Of a DNA stretch of 64,000 nt, positions 1 to 13,252 are shown piece by piece. The notes beneath the pieces are model-generated. The model had not been told where the DNA came from. It was given only the letters and a program-made list of their open reading frames with translations, and made no database searches. How positions within the stretch are numbered: the stretch's first letter is position 1; each line of letters begins with the position of its first letter. A program made the position numbers and the translations under genes. This DNA is from Trichoplax adhaerens (taxonomy: Eukaryota > Placozoa > Uniplacotomia > Trichoplacea > Trichoplacidae), in assembly GCF_000150275.1 (NCBI RefSeq), contig NW_002060963.1, positions 715,262 through 779,261 of the forward strand, read 5' to 3'.

Positions 1-3000
1 ACCACTCTATCTTTAAGGATAAACAGTAGAATAAAGATGTGAAAAGATTTTAAACAGCGAGACTATAATTTAATTAGTATAGTATAAAAGGGTGCATAGC
101 TTATTGATGACTATGCGTATAAACTGACGACTTGTAAATCGTATACAGGGCAGAGCAATTGGTGTCCTTATTCCGCCATAATAAAAGGTGGCGGCGTACC
201 GATCCTTCAAGCGATTCGTCACCAAAGACTATATACAGGAGGGAGGATTAAATCTATTTAACTGTCAGGAAATGATTGATAAGTATAAAATGATTTACTG
301 TAGGGATATTCTTTGTCATCGGGTTTAAGCAGTAACTTGGTCATCGAATGGTGATGGGCATCCACAATGATCGATAATATTCATTTGAATTTTGGATTGC
401 AAAGTGTAAAATTCCCCCTAACCGACATGGCTTCAATCTTGATAAGTTAAAACAAGGCATCAGTAAATTGTAAATATCGAGTTGTTGTTCTTGATGCTTT
501 TTTAATGTTTTGAATAGCGAGCCAATCCATGATCAACGTAATACTAGCCTAATGACAAATTGGAGTGATTAATACATGCTACGTATTCAAGACTGTTGGA
601 TGAATTGGACAAATTGGATGATCAATCATTGTGCCGGTTTATCGAATTCTCCTGTAGTTTATTGATCAAGTAGAAAAAAAGATTGAAAGCCAGCTGCGTT
701 GTGCCTTTGACCAGTGCTTCCTGGAGCGTAGCAAAATTGATATTGACCAATTTCATCGCCATTTTTTAGTCTCTCTCAGCTGTTTGGAAAAGTCAATGGA
801 GAATCGTAAGAATGGAGGAGTGTAGTGTAACTTAGTATTGTGATTGTAGACTGTTAGCCATGTTTAGTATAATGTTGGGTAGATATTTATCCTAAGAGAT
901 ATTTGGTAGCCATAACTATAGACTGTATTGCTATAGACTCTATGCTAGAGTACAGATGACTAAATACAGTAAGGCGTTGAGTTACTAATAAGGTTATCGG
1001 TAAACATAGAACTGTAAATCATATATTAGGATATGGTTAATGCATTGTACTGTACTTTGGCTGGTGTGAATAATGTCTACATAAATACTGTAGTCGTATC
1101 CATATCGGATTAATGATGGTCCGCAGTAGAATTGTGTTACTAAGAACAATTTACTATGTGTAAAATAAGGTAAAAGGTTGCCATGCGGATTGTAGCTGCG
1201 AATGCTACGAAAAGTATAAAAGCATGCAACTTTAGATTATTCTATTAGTTGGTTGTAGAAATCTTCAGTAGTAGTATTCGGCTAGAGTAGAGCTGTGTGT
1301 AGTTAATCTGAAGATTCAATAAAGCCCTTATTTTTCTAAAATTTGGAATTTGGTGATTGGTATCTATCACAAGGAGGCTACGAATGAAAAGTCCATCCTT
1401 TAACAAGTTAATTTTCCTAAATGGACTCGAAATATGCGTTAGCAAATTAAAGATAGCACTCTCTCTGCCTAATGTCATTGCAATTATAGCAGAATCACTA
1501 TCAACCGTAGAATAAAAGTGCTAGTAATACTCCCTATCAATACTGTTTTGATATCCATTCTTGACAGTAAAAAATACCATTTGGAAGAGAAGGATTGAGT
1601 TATGTGCGCTGATCAAAGCAATTCTCGACCATTAGACAAGCAGGATAGCGTTATCTGGAAGGGCAAATGTAATTCTCGACCATTCGACAAGCAGGATTGA
1701 GTTATCTGCGCTGGCAAATGCAATTGCCAACGCATGGAACCAGAAGGTTAAAGTGATCCAACAGCAAGGGGGAAGGGTAAGCTGCATGCCACCATGTTGA
1801 ATGGCCAGGCGTGTGTCCAGAATACTACAGTATGTAAACAAATGGTCAAGTGTAGAGCATAGCATACAGTCAAGTGAGCACTTGTAGCTGGACTAGAATG
1901 CTGACTTGAGTATGAATCAGCAGAGGGGCCATGGCCTAGGGCGATTGACACGCCTACCCCGGCTCGCCACTCTGACCCATGACATGGGCAAGCCATCCCC
2001 TGGTCGACCGTCTAAGTAGGGTGTCTGGTATGGGTGATAGTAATGTATAGCTTAGTAAGAGAAGATGGACAGTCGGTGGAATAGTATGACATTGGTCTTA
2101 ACCTCTTCACCCATATATATAGTTTTCTCTTTCACCCCTGTCACTCGATCCGATGGTACCGTAGGGTAGAAGACGCAACACCCTTTGCCTCCATCTTGCA
2201 GTCCAATTGATTTTGGCCTTTCTAATTCTTAATTTGGCTTTTTCTCTTTCACGTTATTCACCTTGTATTCCCACTTGATCCAAGCCATTACACTGGATTT
2301 ATCTTCAGTGCTATTACACCTTGGTTGATCGCATTGTTGGTCCTATTTATTGGTAAGTGATTGCTTGGATAGAATCGATGGACAACATTTCCCATGCAAT
2401 GCTTTGCAAACTGTTAAAAAACGAGCTATGCCATTTTTCATTTTTTCCATTTCATCGACGATGACTATGCACAAATCGATGGAAAATTTACCTCCTTTCC
2501 CTTTTGTCTAATCAGTTCCAATCGATCAGAGTAACGTAGAGCATGCAGCGATGATGTTGAACAATCGATCAGTCTTGATTTGTTGTTTGTGATAAGGTAA
2601 TTACGGCAATTAGCGTTCATGTCATGACAAGCACAATTTTTTTCATTTCTTCCATTTCTTGTCCATTCCTGCTGTTTGACTTTCAATTCATACAGTAGAA
2701 ATCAATCGGATACCTACCGAGAAGGACTGATATGATAGGATATAGCCGATAGGATGGATCATGCGTTATCACATCCTAGACGATATTAGTTTTTCCACTA
2801 AATGTGTCGACACTCGCTGAATCGACGCTCACATCATCATTTTGATTTATTCACCGATTACGTTCACTTTCTTTCTCACTCTGTTTGCCTATCCATTCTA
2901 GCATTTGAATACACCTGCCAATGGATTGGTTAACTAGCGCTACACAAGATGACAGATACCAGTTGTAATGCTTAAATGCATCATTGCCATCAATGTTGTC

Positions 3001-3769
3001 TACAAGAAGGCAGAAAAAAACACCATTTGTTGATCAGGAGCGCATTTCATTTCATTCTATCTTAAAGTAATGCATGCATTAATCCCATCCACCATCATCA
3101 TCACCGACTTTGCTATTTTAACTCTACTACTTCAATGCTGATGATGATTTACAGAGTATTGTGGTGATTACAGTTGAAAAGGCTTAGTTTACTGTAGGCT
3201 GTTGGAGTAGAATCCAAAATAAATTGTCCAGCATTGTATTGAGGAAGGATTGTTTAATCAATTGAAAGGACATCCAATTACCCTTTTGTACAAAACAAAT
3301 CTTTTCCTTAACAAATCGGCATGGCGTAGCAAATAGATAGAAAGAATACAGTAAAACCAACATGAGATCAATCCAAGGGATTACTTGAACCAAGTGATTA
3401 CTACCAGAAATGGACTATTGGAATGATGAACCGGAAGCGATTTTCAACACACAACCAGTCTGACCGGCACAAATGCTCAATCAGTCTACTTTTCTCTGTA
3501 GCCGCATTTATTGCCATGATAGACATGTTGATGACTATCGTCTGCAATTCTTGCCTGTCGACATCCAAAGGATAAATTATCATCGGTTATTTTTTCTCAA
3601 TGTCTCCTTTTTTATCCACCGTGATGATTGCTGTTTCTATCTTATTGCACTTGATGTTGTCCTATCAGTCACCAGCTAGTTTGAACTGTGCTAAATGACA
3701 TTAATTAAATTGTATTTTTTTTTTTCATGACCATTTTATTGATTTATTTCTTTCTTTCTTTCTTTCTAG
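1..3769. other. Non-coding stretch, possible 5' region of the K+ channel gene
   Basis: I see no exon with family similarity on either strand. The short open frames are low in complexity or carry no recognisable domain. A small direct repeat lies near 1.6 kb. The right end (about 3742-3769) is a TTTC-rich pyrimidine tract closing in TAG just before the first coding exon of the channel gene, so part of this stretch may be an intron behind an unseen 5' non-coding exon. Confidence 0.5.
1586..1725. repeat. Short tandem repeat, ~53-bp unit
   Basis: The string ATTCTCGACCATT followed by (A/C)GACAAGCAGGAT and a GTTATCTG-type tail occurs twice in a row (about 1621-1672 and 1673-1725). A partial third copy lies just upstream. 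No coding function is apparent. Confidence 0.6.
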
Positions 3770-3803
3770 AAAATCCAATATCGGTGTAGTGTCGATAGCA
3801 ATC
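3770..3803 (+). other. Likely 5'UTR part of the first coding exon of the K+ channel gene
   Basis: A (TTTC)n pyrimidine tract ends in CTAG at 3766-3769. The 34 bases from there to the channel ATG look like the untranslated start of an exon with a spliced upstream leader. The leader exon itself was not identified. Confidence 0.45.
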
Positions 3804-6800
3804 ATGCCGCTAGCAACGCGTGGACTGATCGCTCCACAGAATATGTTTTTAGAAGATCTCATTGCTAGATCGAAAAATCTAGGTAAGCCTTCATCGGTAG
3901 ACATGTTTTTCTTCAACATGGCAGACATCCATCACTATTTTCTGTTGACATAGTGGTCGAGAAGAAAGGAATACACAACTGCAGTACTTGCATTATTATG
4001 ATGATGAGAACATCAACACTGCAGTACTTCCATTCATTATTATTCTCATCATCATGATGAGAACATCAATTTGATTGCTGTCCTTGATGGAGGCTTGCAG
4101 TGGATGAACAATTTCTATTTACAACATGCCTAAAAAAAAAAATGGGTTGTACTTGTAGCGTCTAGGACATTCACTACCTTGACTTTAGATTGAACATTAG
4201 TTTTGATCAAAATACAGCCATTGTCGTTTCTTCTTTGTTCAATCTTCCACTTGCAGATGGAATAAATGGATGAAGAAGAATGGCTGTTGAAATCAATCAC
4301 AACAAGGAGAAGCTATTGCTTTCTTTTGCTTAGTCCCTACTTGATCTCGTCGCTTAATCCAATCCATCGCCGTATGGTAATATTGCAACCCAAGCTTTTG
4401 CAATCGATCCTATTGATAATAAGGATTCTACACAAGAGCTACTTTTAAAATGAAATAATCCAATCATCATCAACTTGATTCTGTTGTTGACGATAGCATT
4501 CTTTCAAATATCCCAAAGACATGATCATTTCTTTCACAATCAACTCTTAATTGTGGTTACCCACATTTTATGTTTCTTTCTGTATACCATGTTGATCGAC
4601 AATCGATTGGACTTGCATTCTCAGCTGAATAGAGTACAATTCCCTGTCTATTCCATAGACCATCTTCTCCACCAACAACAAACTGATGGCAACAATTCTT
4701 CTTTCCCTTTATATCATTGCCAAGAGAAATTTTGCCCACTTTAGTCAGAATCTTGCCAAATCTTTCTAGCCGCTGACATCGACTCTACGAGTACTGCGGT
4801 CAACTTGTTCCTTCTTTCAAACACCAACATTGCTTACCGCCGCCATCACTGGATGGCGGCGGTAAGGTTACATGTTGGACTGAAAATTGGTATATGTAGG
4901 AAAGATGGACAATTTATCATTAGTAGGATAGGTTAATGGATTATTTAGGCAGAGGATTCCCATATTTTTGGTTTTTCCCCCTCTCCCCCGTTCAGTTTAT
5001 TTAATTTTTTTTTTTAATTCATTTTCATGTAGACATCGTCTATCAACAATAGACAATCGTTGGAAATAATATTCTCTCTAGCTCGACTAAAAAAATAATG
5101 AATGCTATCCACCCTATGAGCCAATTCTAGCTTTTGAAATTTATTTACTCTTGTGATAGTACTGATGTATCCTTTCATGTTTACATATTTCCATTAACCA
5201 ACTGTTCAATTACATTATCAACGCTTGTAGAAAGCAGCAGATTTGTATCATGACTGAGAAAGAAAAGACACTTTCTCCTTGAAACAACGCTAAATTGGAT
5301 CTAAAAATACATTGATTCGACCGCAGTTCGGACAACAATTTATTCTTTCATCCCCCATCTTAATACGATTATCCATTCTATTTGCATACTTTTATTAACC
5401 TTAATAGCGCAATGAATAACATGATTAGCTATATTGAATTCAATCTTTTGTACTTTTTCTCTACCTTGCTACAGTATTTCATCATCTATCCATGGCGTCC
5501 TGTCCATTTTCAACAATAATGATGAATTGATCAGAGAGATTTTATACTACTTTACCCAATAGTAAAATGGTCAACAAAATGATCACACCAGTTCAACCAT
5601 GCTATACTTTTCTCCCCTTTCTAGTTTGACATTAATCAGCCCTATCACACAATCTCATAGAATGGAAATAGCTAGTACTAATTGGAGAATTGGATAGACC
5701 CTAATTTCCTGCAAACGATAGGACTCTCTATTTTTTCCTTCTACTAACAAGAATACAATCAACATGAAATACTGTAATAGAAATTGAATTTAAAACTATC
5801 AACTAATTGATCCAATGTAATTAAGGCAGCTATGGCAATATGTTGTTTATATTGGTCATGCCTTTACAAAGATGATGGAGAATCATCAACCTGGTATGAC
5901 GGAATACAGTCCAAGCTAATTCCTAATGAATAATTACAATGTGTTGGTTTAATTTAAAGCCGATATATTGTACTATCCAAGCCATTGATAAATAACAACA
6001 TACGGTCCTCAAGCTGATTCCTTCGATCCTTCTTTCATTGGGCGTATGTTTCATTGTTAGCTTGGTCTTCCAAAAATTTCCCTTCCTTGTAATCCAAAAT
6101 GCAGTACATTACTTGCATAGGTCAATAATAAACGGATTGGATCCTGCTTTAGCAGATATGATGACTTTAATCTACTGGAATAAATGCCATTTGCGTTCAT
6201 GGCGACTTATTAAAAGTGTCTAATCTTGTCTAATTCGATCCATTGAACAATCCATTCTACAATTGATCAATAGTTTGCAGTGTATCAATTTATTTTAAAA
6301 TCAACAATTACAATCCATGACTGAGTATAGTAAAATGGAGAAGAAAGCTGGAAAGTGGATCAATAAAATAAATCCTGTCTAGTCGACAAACATATACTCT
6401 ACTAACAGTTTGTACATTGAATCTTGTAAAACCTACTGTACCCTGTCTAACCTGAAAAAGAGACTGTATAGGCTAGCTCAAAGTTTTCGTCCACATTTCC
6501 GTAATATCCCTAGAAAGGAATTTTCAAATACGATCATCTCGGCATGACAACAACTCCATCATGGCGGTGATAATTATTAATGATCGATGGTGGGACACAA
6601 GGGGAGACGTATGAAAAGTAAATCAGCCATGCACGCTAAACAATTTCTGTTCCGCCAGACCCAATACTGTCATAGAGAGTTTCTATTCCTTGTCATGGGT
6701 ATTTTTACTAAAATCATAATCATATCAACAGCTATCCATACTACAAAATCATGAAAATCTCACGGTTATCAACAACAATTATTCCTCCATTGCCAATTGG

Positions 6801-9800
6801 TGATCGTAGTTGACGATTTCATTTATCGTCAACGCTTCCTTATATATATATATCAGTATTCTTGATTTCAATAATGGATGATCTAGAATGATAAAACGAT
6901 CGCTACGGTGATGAGAATTTAAAAGTATACCAACAGTGCAACTTAATGTGCTGCCTTTTATACGGTATACTACAGTGGCAGACCATTGAATTGTTTACAT
7001 TGACTTCTCTCATAAACGCCATGATACTTTAAGGATAAAATGATATGATAGTGTAGAAGTGGGAAAGACTTTGAATCTATTTACTACATCGATTAGAGAA
7101 ATTGTTCTGTAGGTCGTGAGACTGGGTACAATTGAACCAATGTCTGATGCCAAATCCAATCTCCACAATAATGATAGAACGCAGTATAGAACTAGGAAAG
7201 ACTTTGAATTTATTACTACATCGATTAGAGAAATTGTTCTGTAGGTCGTGAGACTGGGTACAATTAAACCAATGTCTGATGCCAAATCCAATCTTCAAAA
7301 TAATGATAAAACGCTCTATAAAGCTGCAAAAGACTTTGAATCTATTTGCTAACATTCGACTAGAGAAATTGTTCTGTAGCTCGTGTGACCCAGCACAATT
7401 AAACCAATAAATAAAATTGAATTGGATAGATTTTCTTGTTGTCCATACCTTTTCCTATTCTACTAATTTACCTGTATATATATAATATGTAGAATACAGG
7501 TGCATTATTCATTGAACTCATTGCAATAAGAAAAAAAAATAGCGACAGGATACATTAGGGAAATACCTTGAAAGGATTATTGATATTATTGTACTATCCC
7601 TTCTGTATTTGTAGACAATTTTTACAATAGTTTAATAGCGCTTGTTTGTACCAATCATTTGGCAATATCCATGAATAAGGACAGTAGGACTATGTCGGAC
7701 ACATTGACAATTATATTCAACTGTTATATGGACGCATTTAACATATGCTTATACATGTATCTCCCCCGAAATGTATCTTGTCGCATATAGAAGCGTAGTG
7801 TGAGAGACTTGATGTTTATTCTGTGGCTTTTCTTCCATTACAGCTTTGAATAAGTTTGTTGGATAACGATGGGGTACAGTAGAATCATGAAAGATCTGAA
7901 ATACTAATATTATGCATACAATAATCTATTTGTAAATAGAACATTATTGTGCCTTTTACTGAGATCCTAGCTTGACTCTTCAGGATACAGTACTTAGCTC
8001 AGAAAAACGGGCTATCCAAGTCGATATCAAATAGAGGCGAACAATTCTACAGTAATTGGAGTCAAGTTAGACGCATTGGATAAACTCGCCCTTAAATGCA
8101 GCTCTATTTTATGGGTTTCTGTAGACACAATCAATCTAGTTTATTCCATGTTAAAATGATGCAGATAAGATATCAGTTTAGATATGCAAGCTTTTCTCTG
8201 GAGTAAGCATTTCAAAATGGGAAAAGAAGTACCTATATAGTTACAGTCCATTTCTTCTATATAAATTGGGAATGAAATAAAATAACCATGTTGGTGTATC
8301 TTGATGATTAATTAATCAACTTGACATTATGATATTATGGATTAATTGTTAATCATAATATCTTATCGATCTTGTATTGACAGTTGATTTCTTCTACATA
8401 AATTAGGAATGAAATAAAATAAATAAACCATGTTGGTGTATCTTGATGATTAATTAATTAATCAACTTGACATTATGATATTATGGATTAATTATTAATC
8501 ATAATATCTTATCGGTCTTGTATTGAAATAACTCAGAATATATCTGCTATTTAGAATTAATTCAATTGGAATGAAATGACTATTGAATTCGTCTTGAATT
8601 ATCAATTACATTCTGTAGACTTTAAAATCCAATAACTTATAAATACTTTAACTTATGTATAAGTAAATCATTATTCATTAGTACCCTAACAGATTTTATT
8701 AGCTAGTCAACAAAGTTATTCCTTTATTAGCCAATCTCAATAATAAATTATTTCCTTTCGTTCTAAACATTGTACCTTACTTCTGCAGGCGATGGCCTAT
8801 AATAAAAATATCTCCTGAGATACTAATAGCATCAATATCAGTTATACAAGCTATACTCGAACTCTTATTACAAGAAAATCTGATCAATATTTAATCACAG
8901 CATCTCCACCCTTTATTTCCAAATTATAGAGAATTGCTTCGTTTTGGCTAATGCTAAGCAAGAAGATAACCCTATTGTCTACTGTAGCGATGGCTATTGC
9001 TGTCTAACTGGCTATCAACGCCATGAAGTCTTACATAAGGCCGCCGACTACGAGCATTTGTATGGAGAAGAAACTGATCGTAAAAGTGTATCAAAATTGA
9101 AATCTGCTTTTGCATTAAAGCAAAAAATACAACATGAATTAACTCTTTATAAGAAAGATGGTTAGTTAGTTGTATTAAATGTTATTGCTATGCTGCATAA
9201 TACAGCATTTGCTGTCAATATTCTTTATGATGTGAATTTTTACAAAGTTTTACAGCCATAAAACTGTTATAATACACAGTAGTGATTTTCTGTAGGTTAT
9301 TACTGAAAATTTTCACCATTATCATAAGACATTAACCGCTTGTTAGCGTACTGTTACTAATTGCTATTGCTAATGAAGGCTAATTTTATTATAGGAACAC
9401 CATTCATTGCCGCTATACAGATTGCACCTGTGAAGAATGAGGATCAAGAAGTGATTATGTTCCTAATCACTTTACGCGATATTAGTGCTTTAAGGGAAAA
9501 TCAAAATAGAAAGTCAAGACGCTTTTCACTTCTATCCACAACTAATAACTATCACCATTCTCATAGTAGTAATAATATCAGTAATGGCATTGATCGCAAC
9601 TCAGGTAGAACTTACCATAATGTTAAAACAATAACCAGTACATTAAACTAGATAATTTTTTGTTTTTAATCGATATAATATAATTTTACGTTTTTTTGAT
9701 TAATATAAAGTGTGTGTGTGTGTGTCAATAGACATCCGTTCAGCATAGATTTTATTACAATGCGAAACGACAGTATCAAAATTTTTGATCATTTTGTAAA

Positions 9801-12800
9801 ATTGATACTTTCCTTAATTGTCTCTGTACCAATTTTCAGATGCAGAAGCTGATGGAAATGCAATATTCTTTCGTCAACCCTTTTCAAGAAGAAGAAATTT
9901 TGAGTTAACGCCAACCAGCCATGCTATTCGAAGACACGAAATTGCTCATGTGAGTTCATTGTGATGAATAGAATTAAGGTTCTACCATCTTTTGTCATTA
10001 GCATGGTAGATTTTATCAAAAGCTTGCTTATACATAAACTGATGACTAAGGAAAATCACTAAAGAACTGTGGTGGTCTTTGCTAATTTAATTGGCTATGA
10101 TGTAGGCTGAAGTGAAAAAAAACGATATTAAATAGTTCAAGTAATTGACTACTTTTGTAATACGCCTATGTCATTGTTTGCTTGACAACACCAGAGTATA
10201 TACTACCTGAAACTAACCATGTTGCTGAATTTGATGTACATGTCTAGTAATTTAAAGCAATTGATACATTACAACACAGTTTGAAATGTTACATAGTTAT
10301 AGCCCTATGTAAACGCTTTTGGTAACAACTATTTTAACTTGGTTCCATGTTAGTTGACAAATATGGATACCGAATTGCCGGATTATAAAGAAGAAACTCC
10401 TCGATCACCGACAGGAATTATTCTTCATTACAGCACCACCAAAGTTATATGGGATTGGGTTATACTATTTTTTACCTTCTATACGGCAATATTTGTACCC
10501 TTTGAATTGGCATTCAATCGTGACTACAGAAAAGAAATTGGATTCCTGATCATGGATTGTATCGTGGACGTTATCTTTCTGTCTGATGTTGTTATCAATT
10601 TTCGTACAACTTATGTTGACGGCACGGGTCATATTGTTTCTCATCCGCCTTTAATAGTGAGAAATTATATTACCGGCTGGTTTGTGATCGATTTATTAGC
10701 AGCTTTGCCATATGAAATATTTACACTTGGTGATGTAAGTACTTTAATTGGGTTTTATTCTTTTAAATGTAAGAAATAAATCTGTATTCGATTAATTAGC
10801 CCTGCTATTTTATGCGTGTACTGTAGCTAGGAGATTATAATGCGAGTAGTTACTTAGTGTGTGACAGCCCTATGTTGCCTTTTAATGATGATAATCTAAT
10901 CTAAATATTGCCATATTATCTAGAGCGCATACCGAGTTGGTAATATCTTCAAGGTCTTGCGTTTACTTCGATTAAGTAGATTCATTAGGAAGTTCAATGA
11001 ATATGTTGAATACGGAGCGACTATGATCGTTTTATTGATGTTTACCTATGTGCTTGTTGCACACTGGCTAGCATGCATATGGTATAGGATTGGTTTCGAC
11101 GAATGTACTACCTTTGGCTGGTTACATTCATTAGCGGAGCAGAGTGGCATAACTGCCAAAGTAAATTACACCAGCTGTCAACAAATCAGCGTTGCATCAG
11201 CATATTCAACCTCGTTATATTTTACAATGAGCAGTTTAACTACGGTTGGATTTGGTAATGTTTCAGCAAATACTATTGGCGAAAAAATATTCTCTATTAT
11301 TATTATGATTATAGGATGTAAGTCAATAGCTCCAAAAGTCTTACAATTATTTAACAATAAGTGTAAATTCACTTAGTACTTTGATATACCCATATAGTTA
11401 CTGCTGTTTTACATAGGTAATTCTTGATATGAGATAAAACGGGCTTTTAACCATTGCAATAACTTGATCAGTAGTCCTCACTCGGATACATACAAGCATT
11501 ATAATACTATCATTATTTATCGGCCTACTTTAGCTTAATAAAACTTTCTTACTTATTTTTAGCGCTCATGTCTGCATTCATATTTGGTAATGTTACTGCA
11601 ATCCTGCAAGAACTTTATTCAAGCACTCAACGCTATCACGCTATCCTAAAGGATATGAAGCGATTTAATCAAGTATATAGTCTTCCTAAAGATTTAAGAA
11701 GGCGAGTTGAAGACTATTTTATCTCATCCTGGGCTGCTACAAAGGGTATTGATACGAAAGAGGTAAAACAAGTTTAAATAAAGATTTTTACTGCTATAGG
11801 GCTAAAGGAGCTTAATATGCTAAAATAGATTTTGATCATGATTGAAACGCTATAAAAGCTATTAAGAATCCCCAAAATCATGTTAAATGATAATTTTATT
11901 ATAAAATGTTCTTTGTTAGATTCTTAAATATTGGCCGAAAGAAATTCAGGCGGAAATTAAAATGCACATGAACAGAAAAATCCTACGAGATGCTACATGT
12001 TTTTCCAATGCTAGTGAAGGGTGCCTAAGACAGATGGCTGAACGTTTCGAGATGCAGCATACCGGCCCTGGAGATATTTTGATTCATTCAGGTCAAAGTT
12101 TAAATCATCTTTATTTTATTGCCTGCGGCTCTTTCGAAGTTTACTCAGCAGATGTTGGAGTAACTTGCATATTAAGTAAGTAATAAGGCAAATAGATACA
12201 TAGTGGCGTGTTTATTGTAAAATATTACAGTAGAAAGTAGTCGTATTGATATCTGTTAAGGAAGGTGCTTAGTATGTTACATTTATTGTTGGTCTATGTC
12301 ATGATATATTTTAATTTGACATTCGTATCAATACTCAGCCAAGGGGGATGTCTTTGGAGATGACTTTATTAAGAATAAAGGGCTTGGAAGATCGCATTCC
12401 ATGGTTCGCGCATTAACGTACTGTGATCTGCACACTATATCACGTATCCATTTACTAGAAGTTGCTGGCCTATATCCAGAATGGGCGCCTGTATTTTCAG
12501 AGAATCTTAACCTTACCTGCAGCCTAAGAGATTCAGGCGTAAGATAAACATTCGAAATTATTCAATGATTTTACACTTAAAACTTGTTATTCTTGTGTAC
12601 CAAAGCTAATAAATTTTATTTTTTCGCCTACGTATGCAATGTATAGAGTTACGAAAATCCAGACATAAGACTGTCAATATCAAACGAAAATTTTCATCCT
12701 AATCAGATGGTTAACATTCAAGAATTGTATAGAAGAAACGATTTGGAAGTTAACCAAACATCTCAAAGCAGCCGTAGAGGGAGTGCTCTGCTTCATCCCT

Positions 12801-13252
12801 CATTTTCAACCTCAGAAGTATTTAATGGTAGGCACGCAGGATTGCTACAACGCCGTCGGAGTTCACAGCCTGTTTTAAGTACCTTCGATGAGACAAGTAT
12901 TGGGTCTGGTAGACGAGTAATTGAAGATGATACTGAACGCCGGCGTACTTTAGGAAGTGACTCATGTGTCAACATTCCAACTCATTCTAACAATGTAGAT
13001 AGTGATGACATTTTTAAGCAAGATTCAGGTGTTTTATCCGAGTCAGTAGGTCAATTGATGGAAATGTATAGTGATATGCAGCAAGATGTGTCAAAACTGT
13101 GTAGTAAAATGGCCAAGTTTGAGCATTCCTTGAAAGCTTTAAATCATGAAGTTAAAGGCCGTCCAAAGCTTTATAGGTCGAGGGTAGTAACAGAATCACG
13201 AAATCAAAATTCAATCCGAGAAAGCAATTTATCTTCCGAGACTAGTCTATAA
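3804..13252 (+). CDS. KCNH1: EAG-type (Kv10) voltage-gated potassium channel, 10 coding exons, 888 aa
   Basis: Pore-forming K+ channel subunit of the plasma membrane. Exons read: 3804-3882, 8930-9160, 9395-9604, 9840-9949, 10354-10734, 10924-11317, 11563-11762, 11920-12175, 12339-12538 and 12647-13252 (2667 nt, in frame). Exon 1 encodes the PAS-cap (GLIAPQNMFLE). Exons 2-3 carry the PAS domain (IVYCSDGYCCLTGY, IAPVKNEDQ). S1 lies near 242-262, S2-S3 end in GWFVIDLLAALPYE, S4 near 340-361 is VLRLLRLSRFIRKF, and the filter is V445-GFGN. S6 is followed by FGNVTAI and a C-linker (GIDTKE). The cyclic-nucleotide-binding homology domain has GPGDILIHSG, KGDVFGDDF and RALTYCDLH. A heptad-like segment (QLMEMYSDMQQDVSKLCSKM) near the C-terminus fits the family's tetramerising coil. 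Wording of the C-linker and binding domain is closer to EAG (KCNH1/KCNH5) than to ERG or ELK; vertebrate KCNH1 is somewhat longer. An NYT glycosylation site lies in the turret. Confidence 0.95.
4833..4866. repeat. Perfect GC-rich hairpin
   Basis: CTTACCGCCGCCATC is followed by ACTG and then its exact reverse complement GATGGCGGCGGTAAG: 15-bp arms and a 4-base loop. It is far more GC-rich than its surroundings. Confidence 0.85.
7050..7410. repeat. Tandem repeat, ~132-bp unit, three copies
   Basis: The string GACTTTGAATCTATTT (with small changes) begins copies at about 7067, 7200 and 7332. Each continues through GAGAAATTGTTCTGTAG and CAATT(A/G)AACCAATG. The first two copies are nearly identical and the third is diverged and incomplete. 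Confidence 0.8.
8256..8525. repeat. Direct duplication of ~135 bp
   Basis: Two adjacent copies share CCATGTTGGTGTATCTTGAT, a TTAATTAAT run, GACATTATGATATTATGG and CATAATATCTTATCG(A/G)TC. Each unit also contains the inverted pair GATATTATGGATTAAT / ATTAATCATAATATC, so each copy could fold into a hairpin. Confidence 0.8.

Larger units (their letters stand above)
3883..8929 (+). other. Large first intron of the EAG channel gene
   Basis: This 5-kb intron joins the PAS-cap exon (ending CTA G|GTAAGC) to the PAS exon (TTATAG|AG AAT TGC), which restores the frame as L-E-N-C-F-V-L. It is about ten times longer than the other introns of the gene. It holds a perfect 15-bp-arm hairpin at 4833-4866, a ~132-bp tandem repeat at 7050-7410 and a ~135-bp duplication at 8256-8525. 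No nested gene is recognisable. Confidence 0.8.

Noticed and set aside
1632-1996. Two overlapping minus-strand frames of about 80 aa
   Set aside because: They have odd composition and no domain, and one spans the 53-bp repeat.
3725-3928. Minus-strand frame of 67 aa
   Set aside because: It is antisense to the PAS-cap exon of the channel, which has strong family similarity on the plus strand.
7010-7355. Two minus-strand frames of about 92 aa with an internal repeat
   Set aside because: They come from the ~132-bp intronic tandem repeat in the channel gene.
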